64,000 nucleotides of DNA from Alphaproteobacteria bacterium (GTDB lineage: Bacteria > Pseudomonadota > Alphaproteobacteria > UBA8366 > GCA-2717185), in contig WLWY01000005.1 in the NCBI GenBank assembly GCA_012103325.1, positions 124,001 to 188,000 on the forward strand, in the 5' to 3' direction. Numbering within the stretch: the first letter of the stretch is position 1; every line of letters begins with the position of its first letter. Position numbers and translations under genes: made by a program. The notes below the pieces were generated by a model. It had not been told where the DNA came from. It saw only the letters and a list, made by a program, of their open reading frames with translations, and made no database searches. Below, piece by piece: positions 46,121 through 55,418 of the stretch.

Positions 46121-47157
46121 GCAACGATGTCCTTTTCTCGGTGGCGGACGGCATTGCCGAGATCACCCTGAACCGCCCCGCGGCAATGAATGCGCTGAGT
46201 TTGGGCATGGCGGAGGCGCTGATGGCGCAGTTATCGGCGTGGACGAAGGACGATACGGTGCGTGCCGTTGTCATTCGGGGTGCCGGCGACAAGGCGTTCT
46301 GCGCGGGTGGCGACATCCGCGCGATGTATGATACGAAGCAGACCGGCGGTACGCTCACCGTGGACTTCTTTCGCGCCGAATACCGCCTCAACCATTTGGT
46401 CTTCCACTATCCCAAGCCTTACATCGCGCTGATCGATGGCGTGGCGATGGGCGGCGGAGTCGGGCTATCGGTGCATGCGGGAACACGCATCGCATCGGCG
46501 CGCACCTTGTTCGCGATGCCGGAGACAGGCATCGGGCTTTTTCCCGATGTCGGCGGATCTTATTTTTTGCCGCGTTGCCCAGGCGCTATCGGCATGTATC
46601 TGGCGCTGACGGGCGCGCGCCTCCGTGCGGCTGATTGCCGGTATTCTGGAATCGTCGATAGCTATATCGAAGACGACTACCACGACGATTTCATAAGTGC
46701 ACTGCGCCAGGGTGAATCCGTCGACGATGCTGTATCCCGTTTCTCCGGCGATACCGGACCTGCGCCGCTCTCGGAACACAAGGAGGCGATCGACCGCTGT
46801 TTTTCGCAGGGGACGGTGGAGGAAATACAAAGCATGCTGGAGCGGGAAGGCGGCCCGTGGGCGGAGAAGACCTTGCAGATTATGGCCGGCAAATCGCCGA
46901 CCAGCCAAAAGGTCGCGCGCCGGCAGCTTCGGAACGGTGCGGCGATGGGTTTCGACGACTGCATGGTCATGGAATATCGCATGAGCCAGCATTTTATGGC
47001 CGGGCATGACTTCTTTGAGGGGGTCCGGGCGCTGATTGTCGACAAGGACAACGCGCCGCAATGGCAGCCGGACACGCTAGCCGGTGTGGACGATGCGATG
47101 GTGGAGAGCTATTTCGCACCGCTCGGCGCGGACGACCTGACGTTTAATAGAATTTGA
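46117..47157 (+). CDS. 3-hydroxyisobutyryl-CoA hydrolase (enoyl-CoA hydratase family)
   Basis: 346-residue crotonase-fold protein. [20 protein letters not shown] at the start, the oxyanion loop [13 protein letters not shown] near residue 65, [21 protein letters not shown] near residue 107, and the catalytic-acid region [22 protein letters not shown] near residue 130 are diagnostic of the HIBCH branch rather than simple hydratases. It frees 3-hydroxyisobutyrate from its CoA ester. The track start at 45922 is a shadow over the dehydrogenase gene; ATG 46117 overlaps its stop. Confidence 0.93.
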   Translation: MSNDVLFSVADGIAEITLNRPAAMNALSLGMAEALMAQLSAWTKDDTVRAVVIRGAGDKAFCAGGDIRAMYDTKQTGGTLTVDFFRAEYRLNHLVFHYPKPYIALIDGVAMGGGVGLSVHAGTRIASARTLFAMPETGIGLFPDVGGSYFLPRCPGAIGMYLALTGARLRAADCRYSGIVDSYIEDDYHDDFISALRQGESVDDAVSRFSGDTGPAPLSEHKEAIDRCFSQGTVEEIQSMLEREGGPWAEKTLQIMAGKSPTSQKVARRQLRNGAAMGFDDCMVMEYRMSQHFMAGHDFFEGVRALIVDKDNAPQWQPDTLAGVDDAMVESYFAPLGADDLTFNRI

Positions 47158-47175
47158 ATAAGGGAGGAAGAGACG

Positions 47176-48057
47176 ATGTCGAAGCTAGGGTTTATCGGAT
47201 TGGGCAATATGGGCGGGCCGATGCTGGCCAATCTCGTGAAAGCCGGTCATGAGGTCAAAGCGTTCGATCTTTCGCCGGAAGCGATGGCGCGGGCGGCAGA
47301 GGCGGGTGCGTCGACGACCAACGACGCGGCCTCCGCGTGCCGCGGCGTTGATGCGGTCCTTACCATGCTGCCGGCGGGCCCGCATGTGCGCGCGGTGTAT
47401 GGCGAGACGGTCCTCGATAATGCCGATGAAGGCACGCTCCTGATCGATTGCTCGACAATCGACGTCGCGTCCGCGCGCGCGGTTGGGGAAATGGCCGCTG
47501 CGCGCGGGTTCGAAATGCTCGACGCGCCCGTTTCCGGCGGCACTGGTGGTGCGGAGGCGGGAACGCTAACCTTCATGGTAGGCGGCCCGGATAGCGCCTT
47601 TGCCCGCGGCAAACCCTTGCTCGACATCATGGGGCAGAACATCGTCCATACCGGTGGCAGCGGAAACGGGCAGGTCGCGAAAATTTGCAACAACATGATC
47701 CTCGGCGCGACCATGATCGCGGTCTCCGAAGGTTTCGTGATGGCCGAGAAGCTGGGACTCGATAAGCAGAAGCTCTACGACATCTGCTCGACCTCTTCAT
47801 CGTCCTGCTGGGCGCTGAACACTTATTGTCCCGTACCGGGTCCGGCGCCGGCGTCGCCCGCGAACCGGGACTACGAAGCGGGATTCACGGCGGCGATGAT
47901 GCTGAAGGATCTGAGATTGTCGCAGGGGGCGGCGCAGGACGCGGGAACGGCGACCCCGATGGGCGCTGCGGCGGCCGCGATGTTCGCTCTTTTCTGTAAC
48001 TCAAACGACGAAAATCTCGATTTTTCCGCAATAGTTAATATGATTCGGGGGAATTAG
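47176..48057 (+). CDS. mmsB: 3-hydroxyisobutyrate dehydrogenase
   Basis: NAD-dependent oxidation of 3-hydroxyisobutyrate to methylmalonate semialdehyde. 293 residues: Rossmann start FIGLGNMGGPMLANLVKAGH, the substrate motif DAPVSGGTGGAEAGTLTFMVGG near residue 116, the catalytic Lys in NGQVAKICNNMILG near residue 165, and NRDYEAGFTAAMMLKDL near residue 230. GGGAGGAAG precedes the start. mmsA is not in the window, so the last step must be encoded elsewhere. Confidence 0.94.
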   Translation: MSKLGFIGLGNMGGPMLANLVKAGHEVKAFDLSPEAMARAAEAGASTTNDAASACRGVDAVLTMLPAGPHVRAVYGETVLDNADEGTLLIDCSTIDVASARAVGEMAAARGFEMLDAPVSGGTGGAEAGTLTFMVGGPDSAFARGKPLLDIMGQNIVHTGGSGNGQVAKICNNMILGATMIAVSEGFVMAEKLGLDKQKLYDICSTSSSSCWALNTYCPVPGPAPASPANRDYEAGFTAAMMLKDLRLSQGAAQDAGTATPMGAAAAAMFALFCNSNDENLDFSAIVNMIRGN

Positions 48058-48066
48058 AAGAAAATC

Positions 48067-48094
48067 TTGCAAAAAATAGAAAAGTATGTAATAT
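48067..48094 (+). promoter_or_regulatory. Candidate sigma-70 promoter of the MarR-type regulator
   Basis: TTGCAA, 16 bases, then TAATAT in an AT-rich stretch, about 47 bases before the start codon of the regulator gene. Sequence match only. Confidence 0.4.
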
Positions 48095-48140
48095 GTAGTC
48101 GAAATTTCCCGATATTCGTAACAATTCCGAGTGTTTCGAC

Positions 48141-48608
48141 ATGGCCGTGAAGACAGACTACCTGCAATCGATCCATCTGATCGAACGTTTACACCGACAG
48201 TTTTTAGAAGTCGTTAAGAACGAGCTCGATCGACATGGTATGCAGGATATCAACAACATTCAGGCGGTTATTCTCTATAATATCGGTGAAGATGAGCTCA
48301 CCGTCGGAGAGTTGACCAACCGAGGCTATTATCTCGGCTCGAATGTTTCCTATAACGTCCGGAAAATGGTCGAGAACGGCTATTTGATCCAGGAACGCTC
48401 CGCCCATGACCGTCGTTCGATCCGTGTTCGTCTGGCGGACAAGGGGCTTGAGTTGCGGAACATCGTCGATACGATGTTCGACCGCCATTCGGAGCGTCTC
48501 GGATCGGATACCGTGCCCGTCGAAGAACTGAACCACGCAAATACAATCTTGTTGCGTCTGGAACGGTTCTGGAGCGGCGGCATGGGCTTCGGCGCCGGCC
48601 CGATCTAG
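48141..48608 (+). CDS. MarR-family winged-helix regulator, LdtR type
   Basis: 155 residues. The middle LTVGELTNRGYYLGSNVSYNVRKMVENGYLIQERSAHDRRSIRVRLADKG is the winged helix, with the recognition helix around SNVSYNVRKM. The pattern 'NIQAVILYNIGEDELTVGEL...GYYLGSNVSYN' is that of the alphaproteobacterial LdtR group, which regulates an L,D-transpeptidase gene and stress tolerance in Rhizobiales. Its target here is not visible in the window. Monocistronic or leading the glutamine amidotransferase gene, which starts 12 bases later. Confidence 0.85.
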   Translation: MAVKTDYLQSIHLIERLHRQFLEVVKNELDRHGMQDINNIQAVILYNIGEDELTVGELTNRGYYLGSNVSYNVRKMVENGYLIQERSAHDRRSIRVRLADKGLELRNIVDTMFDRHSERLGSDTVPVEELNHANTILLRLERFWSGGMGFGAGPI

Positions 48609-48620
48609 CACCGCAAAGCG

Positions 48621-49337
48621 GTGAGGGTTCTCGTCCTACAGCATATCGCTGTCGAGCACCCGGGGATCTTTCGCGACTTCTTTGCCGAGGACGGTATCGA
48701 CTGGGACGCGGTCGAATTGGACGACGGCGCCGCGATACCGGATTTCGACGGATACGATATCCTGATGGCGATGGGCGGTCCCATGGATGTTTGGGAAGAT
48801 GCCGTCCACCCTTGGCTCCGGCCGGAAAAACAGGCCATTCGGAATTGGGTTGAGGCAGACCGTCCCTTCCTGGGTTTTTGCCTTGGTCATCAGCTGCTCG
48901 CCGATGCGTTCGGCGGTCAAGTCGGGCTCATTCCGGTACCCGAAGTCGGCATCATGGATATCGAACTGACCGATGACGGCGTTTGCGATCCGTTATTTGC
49001 CGGGCTTCCAAGGCGCGGCCAATGCATGCAATGGCATTCCGCCGGCGTTCTTGAACCGCCCTCCGGCGCAGCCGTGCTGGCCGGCAGCGATGCCTGCCCG
49101 GTTCAGGCGATCAGGCTGGGCCGTGTGGCGTACGGCCTGCAGTATCACGTCGAGGTCACCGGAGATACGGCCGGGGAATGGGGCTGTGTGCCGGCCTATG
49201 CCGAGTCTCTGGAAGCGGTGAAGGGGACGGGGTCGTTATCGAGGCTGTCCCGGGACATGGCGTCGGCGCTGCCGGCGCTCAATCGCAGCGCCCGGACGAT
49301 CTATGAAAACTTCATGGCGCTCGCCCGCGAAGGCTAG
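48621..49337 (+). CDS. Class I glutamine amidotransferase-like protein
   Basis: 238 residues with the triad of class I amidotransferases: nucleophile Cys in FLGFCLGHQLLADAFGG near residue 91, the His in YGLQYHVEVTGDT near residue 176, and a nearby Glu. Oxyanion sequence AMGGPMDVWED lies near residue 54. It is a stand-alone domain of the GMP synthase/guaA-like or gamma-glutamyl hydrolase-like kind; the acceptor is unknown. Start is GTG, 12 bases after the regulator stop. Confidence 0.87.
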   Translation: MRVLVLQHIAVEHPGIFRDFFAEDGIDWDAVELDDGAAIPDFDGYDILMAMGGPMDVWEDAVHPWLRPEKQAIRNWVEADRPFLGFCLGHQLLADAFGGQVGLIPVPEVGIMDIELTDDGVCDPLFAGLPRRGQCMQWHSAGVLEPPSGAAVLAGSDACPVQAIRLGRVAYGLQYHVEVTGDTAGEWGCVPAYAESLEAVKGTGSLSRLSRDMASALPALNRSARTIYENFMALAREG

Positions 49338-49584
49338 CCTTGTTTTAAACGCGGCACTGGCAGGACGGTCGCCAGGGATGCCGTGCATTTTCGTGTCTGA
49401 GGAGAGAAGTTGCGGATCAGCTTCACTATATTGATTTTGACGCCCTCGTAGCATAATCGGCGTAACAACGGCATATCGATTGCATTGGCTTAACGGGAAC
49501 GGTGTCTTCGAATTCTCTTTGCAGCCAAATTCATCTGACGTAATATTCTAATGGTCCATATTGCTTCCCGAAAACGTAGAAAAT
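49338..49584. promoter_or_regulatory. Intergenic region before the WalW-like gene
   Basis: 247 bases, clearly more AT-rich than the flanking genes. A strong ribosome-binding-like GAGGAGAG is followed by a 13-codon TTG-started reading frame (49409-49450) that ends at a TAG; it may be a gene remnant or chance. The promoter of the deacetylase/carbamoyltransferase/methyltransferase set should lie here, but no clear -35/-10 pair is seen. Confidence 0.3.
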
Positions 49585-50652
49585 ATGCAAATTCAAGAGC
49601 CTAAGGGGGCATGCCCAAGTTTATTGGACGACCCTTTCGCTCTGACCCGCCCGGCAGAATTTGCGGCATTGCCGCTGCCGGGCCCGCCACGATTGCTGAT
49701 CGTGGTGGATACGGAGGAAACATTCGACTGGTCCGCTCCGTTCGATCGCAGTGCCACGAACACACACGCAATGTCCGAAGTCGGGCGCGGTCAAGCGCTC
49801 TGTGACGCGGTTGGTTTGGCGCCGACCTATGTCGTGGACTATCCCGTCGCGAGCGATGCGCGCGCGATGGAGGAACTATCCCGCTATGCGAAGGAGGGCC
49901 GCGCGACAATTGGCGCTCATCTCCATGGCTGGGTTTGTCCGCCGTTCGAGGAGGATGTGACCGCGGCGAATTCCTACCAGGGGAATCTTCCTCCCACCCT
50001 GGAAAAACGAAAATTGCAGTTCCTCTGTGACCGGATTGCGGATAGTTCCGGCAACCGTCCTATAGTCCATAAGGCCGGTCGCTACGGCTTCGGCTGGGGA
50101 ACGGCCGCAACGCTGATCGAACTTGGGTTCGCCGTTGACATGAGCGCGACCCCTGGTTTCGACCTGACGGGCGATGGCGGACCCAATCATGAGACCGTAT
50201 CCAACGCGCCGATGTGGCTGGATGCGGACCGTGACTTACTTTGTATCGCCGGAACCGGCGCTTTCGTCGGCGGATTAAGGGCTTTCGGGCCCGGGTTGCG
50301 TAGAGTTTCGGAAAACCCTGCGGGACGAATGGTCCGGGCAGGTGGGGTATTGTCCCGGTTGGGCCTGATGGAAAGAATTAGGCTGTCGCCAGAAGGATTC
50401 AACTTAAACGAAATGAAACGGCTAACTTATAGTCTTCTGGCGCGGGGTGAGAAAGTATTTACTCTGACTTATCATAGTCCTAGTTTAGCGGTTGGTTGCA
50501 CGCCTTATGTGCGCGATAAACAAGACCTTAAGAATTTCTTGAGTACTCTTGAAAATTATTATTCTTTCTTTTTTGAAGAGCTCGATGGACAATCCGCGAC
50601 GCCGCTAGGGCTGCTTGCTGAAATTCGGTCTGTGGAAGAAGCGGGATCATAA
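49585..50652 (+). CDS. WalW-type polysaccharide deacetylase-like protein
   Basis: About 355 residues. The core fits the CE4 superfamily WalW subgroup: VVDTEETFDWSAPFDRS (first acidic motif, in place of the usual TFDDG), a conserved IGAHLHGWVCPPF histidine motif, and HKAGRYGFGWGTAATLIELGFAVDMS. The substrate is presumably an N-acetylated sugar in a surface glycan or secreted product. The ORF track starts at TTG 49561; ATG 49585 is equally likely. Its last third has lower GC than its neighbours. The TAA stop overlaps the carbamoyltransferase ATG (TAATG). Confidence 0.72.
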   Translation: MQIQEPKGACPSLLDDPFALTRPAEFAALPLPGPPRLLIVVDTEETFDWSAPFDRSATNTHAMSEVGRGQALCDAVGLAPTYVVDYPVASDARAMEELSRYAKEGRATIGAHLHGWVCPPFEEDVTAANSYQGNLPPTLEKRKLQFLCDRIADSSGNRPIVHKAGRYGFGWGTAATLIELGFAVDMSATPGFDLTGDGGPNHETVSNAPMWLDADRDLLCIAGTGAFVGGLRAFGPGLRRVSENPAGRMVRAGGVLSRLGLMERIRLSPEGFNLNEMKRLTYSLLARGEKVFTLTYHSPSLAVGCTPYVRDKQDLKNFLSTLENYYSFFFEELDGQSATPLGLLAEIRSVEEAGS

Positions 50653-52469
50653 TGAAAATACTAGGTATCTCGCCTCTGGATAAGGACGCGACGGTGTCGT
50701 TGATCGAGGACGGCAAGGTTCTCTTCGCCGCGGGCGAAGAGCGCTACAGCCGAAAGAAGCATCATGCCGGGTTCCCTACGAAGGCACTCGCGGATGGTCT
50801 GCGGTATGTCGGCTGGTCGCCGGAAGATATCGAGCTTGCGGCCTATGCATTCCTTGACGCCGGGCGCGAAGAGGAACTGATGACGGCCAATGTCAACGAG
50901 TCGCTTCGACAAAATCTGCCGAAGGATTGGAAGCAGGCATTGGACGCCGCGCTTGCCGCATCGGATCGCACCGGCGTGCCCGGCGTGCCGGGTTTGAGCA
51001 GCCCGCATGAAAAGGTCGAGAAGGGGTGGCTGAAGAGGCTGGGATACAGCGCGCTTGGCACCTGGCCGGGTGTCTCCAGCGCGGTCAACCGGCATCTTGG
51101 ACAGAGCTGGATTCGCCAGGCGGTGAAGGACCACAAGTTTTGGCAGGACGACCTGCTAAGTGGTTTGAAGGAATCCGGCATCGAAGCGCCGCTGCGGCGC
51201 TTCGAACATCATATCTCTCACGCCGCGAATGCCTATTACTGCAGCGGTTTCGACCGCGCTTTGATCCTATCCCTGGACGGATATGGCAGCGGTTTGGCGG
51301 GGGCGGTCGCCGTCGGCGAGGGCGGCAAGATGGAGCGGCTGCACAGCCTCCGTTACCCCCATTCGCTGGGCTCGTTTTACGAACATGTGACGACCTGCCT
51401 CGGCTACAACGCCGATCGTCATGCCGGCAAGATCGTCGGGCTGGCGGCGTATGGAGATCCCAATCGTCTATCGCCGCTCCTGCTGAAACGCTTCCGGCAG
51501 GAGAATGGCGATTACGAAATTGGCGAGAGTTTCAATTATTATTTCAGCCGCCATCTCAGCGCGAATTTCTCGAAGATCGATATCGCCGCCGCCTATCAGA
51601 ACGTTCTGGAAGCCGTCGCTCAGGAATTGGTTCGCTACTGGATCGGCAAGACGGGCTGCAGCAATGTGGTGCTGTCCGGCGGCGTCACCGCCAACGTCAA
51701 AATGAACCAGCGTATTTATGAAGTGGAAGGCGTCGAGAAGCTCTTCGTCTATCCCAACATGGGCGATGGCGGCTGCGGCACGGGCGTGGCATTGCATGCG
51801 GCGCGGGACGGTGACGTCTGCCGCGCGTTTCCGACCGCCTATCTTGGTCCCGATTATTCGGAAAGCGAGATCGAGGCGGCGCTGAAGCACGAGGGCCTGA
51901 TGTTCTCGCGGCCCGATAATCTGGCGGCCGAGGCCGCCAAAAGTATCAATGAGGGCAAGGTCCTGGCCCGGTTCGACGGCCGCATGGAGTATGGACCGCG
52001 CGCGCTTGGCAACCGTTCGGTCATGTATCACGCGCGCGAGCCGCAGATTAACCAGTGGCTCAACGATCGGCTCGGCCGAACGGAATTCATGCCCTTCGCG
52101 CCGGTCACGCTGTGGGAAGAGCGCCACGCGATGTACGAGAATATCGACGGCATCGATTTTGCCGCGCAATTCATGACCGTGACGACCGATTGCAAGCCGG
52201 TGATGAAGCAGAATTGCCCGGCCGCCGTGCATGTCGACGGGACGGCGCGACCGCAGCTGATCAAGCGCGAGGTCAATCCGGGCTACTACGATATCGTCCA
52301 GGAATATCAAAAGCTCACCTCAATACCGACGCTCATCAATACGAGCTTCAACATGCATGAGGAGCCGATCGTCTGCAGCCCCGCCGACGCCGCGCGGGCC
52401 TTCATTCGAGGCGGTCTCGATGTGCTCGTGGCGGGCCCGTTTCTGGCCGAGAAGCCTGCTGCGGCGTAG
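50652..52469 (+). CDS. Carbamoyltransferase (NodU/CmcH/TobZ family)
   Basis: Transfers a carbamoyl group from carbamoyl phosphate, via carbamoyl-AMP, to a hydroxyl of a sugar or similar acceptor. 605 residues: the Kae1-like N-terminal domain begins MKILGISPLDKDATVSLIEDG. It has EERYSRKKHHAGFP near residue 28, the metal motif FEHHISHAANAYYCSGF near residue 182, and the GKIVGLAAYGDP and LSGGVTANVKMNQRI segments. The C-terminal YrdC-like domain has RMEYGPRALGNRSVM near residue 445 and NTSFNMHEEPIV. Middle gene of a three-gene set with a WalW-like and a methyltransferase gene. Confidence 0.92.
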   Translation: MKILGISPLDKDATVSLIEDGKVLFAAGEERYSRKKHHAGFPTKALADGLRYVGWSPEDIELAAYAFLDAGREEELMTANVNESLRQNLPKDWKQALDAALAASDRTGVPGVPGLSSPHEKVEKGWLKRLGYSALGTWPGVSSAVNRHLGQSWIRQAVKDHKFWQDDLLSGLKESGIEAPLRRFEHHISHAANAYYCSGFDRALILSLDGYGSGLAGAVAVGEGGKMERLHSLRYPHSLGSFYEHVTTCLGYNADRHAGKIVGLAAYGDPNRLSPLLLKRFRQENGDYEIGESFNYYFSRHLSANFSKIDIAAAYQNVLEAVAQELVRYWIGKTGCSNVVLSGGVTANVKMNQRIYEVEGVEKLFVYPNMGDGGCGTGVALHAARDGDVCRAFPTAYLGPDYSESEIEAALKHEGLMFSRPDNLAAEAAKSINEGKVLARFDGRMEYGPRALGNRSVMYHAREPQINQWLNDRLGRTEFMPFAPVTLWEERHAMYENIDGIDFAAQFMTVTTDCKPVMKQNCPAAVHVDGTARPQLIKREVNPGYYDIVQEYQKLTSIPTLINTSFNMHEEPIVCSPADAARAFIRGGLDVLVAGPFLAEKPAAA

Positions 52470-52472
52470 GCC

Positions 52473-53195
52473 GTGACGCACAAATTTACCGAGGACGGGA
52501 TCCAAAGCTGGACGGCGAACGCCGACCGGTGGACGCGAGCGGTGCGCAACAAATCCATTGCCAGCCGCGTGGTGGCTACCGATCGGGCCATCCTCGATGC
52601 CGTGGCGAAACTGAAGCCGAAAAGGGTTCTGGATGTCGGATGTGGCGAGGGCTGGCTGGCAAGGGCCCTCGCGAACGACATCCGCTGCGAAATTGTCGGC
52701 GTCGATAGTTGCGCGCCACTCATTGGCCACGCCCGGGCGGCGCACGATGCCGGAACCTATCTCGCGCTGTCCTACGAAGAAATCGCATCCGGAACGGCAC
52801 GGCTCGCGGGACCGTTCGATGTCACGGTCTGCAATTTCTCGCTGCTGGATGAAGACCCGGTCCCGCTGTTGGCCGGATTGCGCCGCCTAATGGCCTCCGG
52901 TGGCGCGGTGATCATTCAAACCGTCCACCCGCTTTCGCTCGGCGATGGCGTGCCGTATGCGGACGGATGGCGGCAGGAGAGCTTCGCGGCCTTCGATGAG
53001 GCAGGCTGGGCGCCGATGCCTTGGTATTTTCGAACCTTCGCGTCTTGGTTGACGGTCGTTGCCGATGCCGGGCTCTCCGTTTCCAGCTGCTCGGAACCGC
53101 GCCACCCGGAAACGGGAATGCCGCTGTCGCTCGTGCTGGAATGCATCTGCGCCGGCGATTTACCGGCTGCGGGAAAATATGGCACAATGCCTTGA
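52473..53195 (+). CDS. SAM-dependent methyltransferase
   Basis: 240-residue class I methyltransferase. Motif I VLDVGCGEGWLARALAND near residue 50 and motif II region VGVDSCAPLIGHARAAHD near residue 75. FDVTVCNFSLLDEDPVPLLAGLRRLMASGGAVIIQTVHPL covers motifs IV-VI. Start is GTG, three bases after the carbamoyltransferase stop, so it is translationally linked. Acceptor unknown; the neighbours suggest a carbohydrate or natural-product substrate. Confidence 0.87.
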   Translation: MTHKFTEDGIQSWTANADRWTRAVRNKSIASRVVATDRAILDAVAKLKPKRVLDVGCGEGWLARALANDIRCEIVGVDSCAPLIGHARAAHDAGTYLALSYEEIASGTARLAGPFDVTVCNFSLLDEDPVPLLAGLRRLMASGGAVIIQTVHPLSLGDGVPYADGWRQESFAAFDEAGWAPMPWYFRTFASWLTVVADAGLSVSSCSEPRHPETGMPLSLVLECICAGDLPAAGKYGTMP

Positions 53196-53252
53196 GGGGC
53201 TTGCGGCCCGGCATAGGAACTCGGGCCGCCAGGCGAAGAAGGCGATTTTCCG

Positions 53253-54389
53253 ATGGTGCGAGAGAATGAAGTTCTTGATGTCGTTGAGGGAATTTACGCC
53301 GCAGCGCTTGATGGCGAGCGCTGGCCCGGCGTGCTGACGGCGGTGGCCGACATCGTCGGTGGCGTCGATACCACCCTGGAAGTTCATTCGGTCGTTGGCG
53401 CCCCGCCGCTGTTCTTTGTCGCTGGCGACAGGCTGCCGCCATTGGGGATCGACGATTACCTTAGCCATTATGCGCCAATCTGCCCGCGCATTCCGTATCT
53501 CGCGTCGCAGTCTCCCGGCAGCGTCGGTTGCGATTATGAATTCATCTCCGAACAGGAGATGGACCGGGATGCGTTTTATGCCGACTTCCTTGGTTCCGAC
53601 GATCTTCGCTATTTCTCATCGGGAAGCTTGATCAACAAGCCCGGCATGCTGGGCGGTGCCTATGTCCATCGCTCCCGGCGCCAGGGACATCCAGACGCCG
53701 CCGACCTCACAGTCATGACGCGGCTCGTGCCCCATTTGGCGCAGGGGCTTAATCTTCATCTGCATTTAAAGACACAGAGTTCGCGGGAAACGCGGTTCCT
53801 TTCGTTGGTCGATCATCTGCCGCAGGCGATTGTCACCTTGGATGCCCGGGGTGGTGTTCAGTTTGCGAATGACGCGGCCGCGGCGATTTTGAGGAAAGGC
53901 GATGGATTGATGCAGCGCGATGGCCGGCTGCACGCCACCGATGTGGTGGCCAACGCAGATATGGCCGCCATCCTGACCGAACTGTTCAGGCGCGAGCCGG
54001 ACGCCGGCCGAATGATCGATAATCTGGTTGTCACGCGGCGGCCTTCCGGTCTCCCGGCCTATGTCCTGGCCCTACACCGCTTGAGCGGCGTTCATGCCGT
54101 CTATGATGATCCGGTTGCGCCCGCTGCCGCGGTCTTCATCTACGATCCGGAATTGGCCGCGCGGCCCCGCGCATCCGCGATGGCAAAGGCTTTCTCGCTG
54201 ACGCACCGCGAGACCGAACTCGCCTTTGCGCTGCTGCACGGCCGGACGTTGCACCAACAGGCCGCGGCGCGCGATGTCAAAATCTCTACGGAGCGCAGCC
54301 ACCTTAAATCGTTGATGCGGAAAACAGACACGCATAGCCAGGCGGATTTGGTTCGTCTGCTGACCAGCTTCCTAGCCGCCATTCCCTGA
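53253..54389 (+). CDS. LuxR-family transcriptional regulator
   Basis: 378 residues. The C-terminal LuxR-type helix-turn-helix (about residues 310-370) reads FSLTHRETELAFALLHGRTLHQQAAARDVKISTERSHLKSLMRKTDTHSQADLVRLL. The middle (HLPQAIVTLDARGGVQFANDAAAAILRKG, near residue 195) looks like a PAS domain, and the N-terminal region is of unknown type. This architecture recurs in alphaproteobacterial regulators of unknown target. It follows the methyltransferase by 57 bases and may regulate that gene set, which is inference from position. Confidence 0.83.
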   Translation: MVRENEVLDVVEGIYAAALDGERWPGVLTAVADIVGGVDTTLEVHSVVGAPPLFFVAGDRLPPLGIDDYLSHYAPICPRIPYLASQSPGSVGCDYEFISEQEMDRDAFYADFLGSDDLRYFSSGSLINKPGMLGGAYVHRSRRQGHPDAADLTVMTRLVPHLAQGLNLHLHLKTQSSRETRFLSLVDHLPQAIVTLDARGGVQFANDAAAAILRKGDGLMQRDGRLHATDVVANADMAAILTELFRREPDAGRMIDNLVVTRRPSGLPAYVLALHRLSGVHAVYDDPVAPAAAVFIYDPELAARPRASAMAKAFSLTHRETELAFALLHGRTLHQQAAARDVKISTERSHLKSLMRKTDTHSQADLVRLLTSFLAAIP

Positions 54390-54432
54390 CCTGCTGGGTC
54401 ATGGAGACGGTCGAACCGGGTCGGGCGCGATT

Positions 54433-55119
54433 TCAGTCGATCTCGAGTTCGTTGTGATCCATGACCCAAACTTCCTTTTCCGAATCGCGGTTGAATGCGA
54501 CGGTCGAAGGATGGGAGAGGAGAGTGTCCACGTAAGCCGCAGGCTTACCATCCGGCACAACCCCATAGGTTCTGAAACGCGCGGCGACAGGCGCAAAGAA
54601 CGCGTCCGCCGCCGTAAACTGTTCGCCGAACAAGTACGGGCCGCCATCGCCCCAGTTGTCGCGCGCCCAGCGCCACAAGGTATAGACCCGTTCGATATCG
54701 GCGGCGGCATCTTCGCTCGGCTGGAATGTCGAGTATCGCCGCCGCAGGTTCATGGGCATCGTCGACCGCAGAGCCTGGAATCCCGAATGCATCTCCGCGC
54801 AAAGGCTGCGCGCCGCGGCACGCGCCGCGGGGTCTTTCGGCCAGATGCCGGCGTCCGGATGCTGTTCATGCAGAAATTCGGCAATCGACAGGCTGTCCCA
54901 GATGACCAGTGGCGTCTCACCACCGGAAACGACCAGCGTCGGGACCTGCCGTGCCGGGAAGGTATTTGTCCGAAAGGCTTCGAAGTCGTCCGTGTAGAGC
55001 GGGACGACCTGCTGATCGAAGGCGATGCCAAACGGCTTGAAGAGCAGCCATCCGCGTAGTGACCAACTCGAGTAGACCTTGTTTCCCAAGATAAGCTGCA
55101 ACCGAACGGTCCGATGCAC
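54433..55119 (-). CDS. Glutathione S-transferase-like protein
   Basis: 228 residues: thioredoxin-like N-terminal domain (LILGNKVYSSWSLRGWLLF, then ARQVPTLVVSGGETPLVIWDSLSIAEFL with the cis-Pro and the Ser-Leu pair binding glutathione), and a helical C-terminal domain (FGEQFTAADAFFAPVAARF). The family normally begins near MxLxLILGNKxYSSW. Here the first six residues from GTG 55119 are encoded by DNA that belongs, in another frame, to an ABC ATPase fragment; TTG 55101 is an alternative start. The enzyme may have lost its native start and promoter. Confidence 0.82.
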   Translation of the reverse strand: MHRTVRLQLILGNKVYSSWSLRGWLLFKPFGIAFDQQVVPLYTDDFEAFRTNTFPARQVPTLVVSGGETPLVIWDSLSIAEFLHEQHPDAGIWPKDPAARAAARSLCAEMHSGFQALRSTMPMNLRRRYSTFQPSEDAAADIERVYTLWRWARDNWGDGGPYLFGEQFTAADAFFAPVAARFRTYGVVPDGKPAAYVDTLLSHPSTVAFNRDSEKEVWVMDHNELEID

Positions 55120-55316
55120 GGAACGAAATCGCCGGGCATCACGCTCAGGTCGATATCGGACAACGCATGAACCGGCCCGTCCGTTGTTTGAAAAGTTAGC
55201 GACAATGCACCGATGTCGATGACCGGCACGGCGGATTGCCGTCCGGACGCGGCCAATGCCTTCAGTGACGCCGCCGGGGGATTTCGTCGATTGCGATCAT
55301 AGATAAATCCAAACAT
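55098..55316 (-). pseudogene. Truncated N-terminus of an ABC-transporter ATP-binding protein
   Basis: 73 residues that read PVIDIGALSLTFQTTDGPVHALSDIDLSVMPGDFV and then stop resembling an ABC ATPase at IGPFGC, exactly where the Walker A loop (GPSGCGKTT) should continue. This is the nitrate/taurine-type importer ATPase start. The rest of the gene is missing; the DNA passes straight into the GST gene in a different frame. An AT-rich stretch and an IS66 element lie upstream. Confidence 0.75.
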
Positions 55317-55418
55317 ATCATTATCGATTTTAATTATGTCTTTATAAAAAAAATTATCTCTTTCACGGTGAGCGTCCGGTAAAGCAGCCCTGCCTATGAT
55401 GACGTTGGACTGTTACGC

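Noticed and set aside
51468-52310. 280-residue antisense frame in the carbamoyltransferase gene
   Set aside because: Shadow frame; the plus-strand protein has full family motifs.
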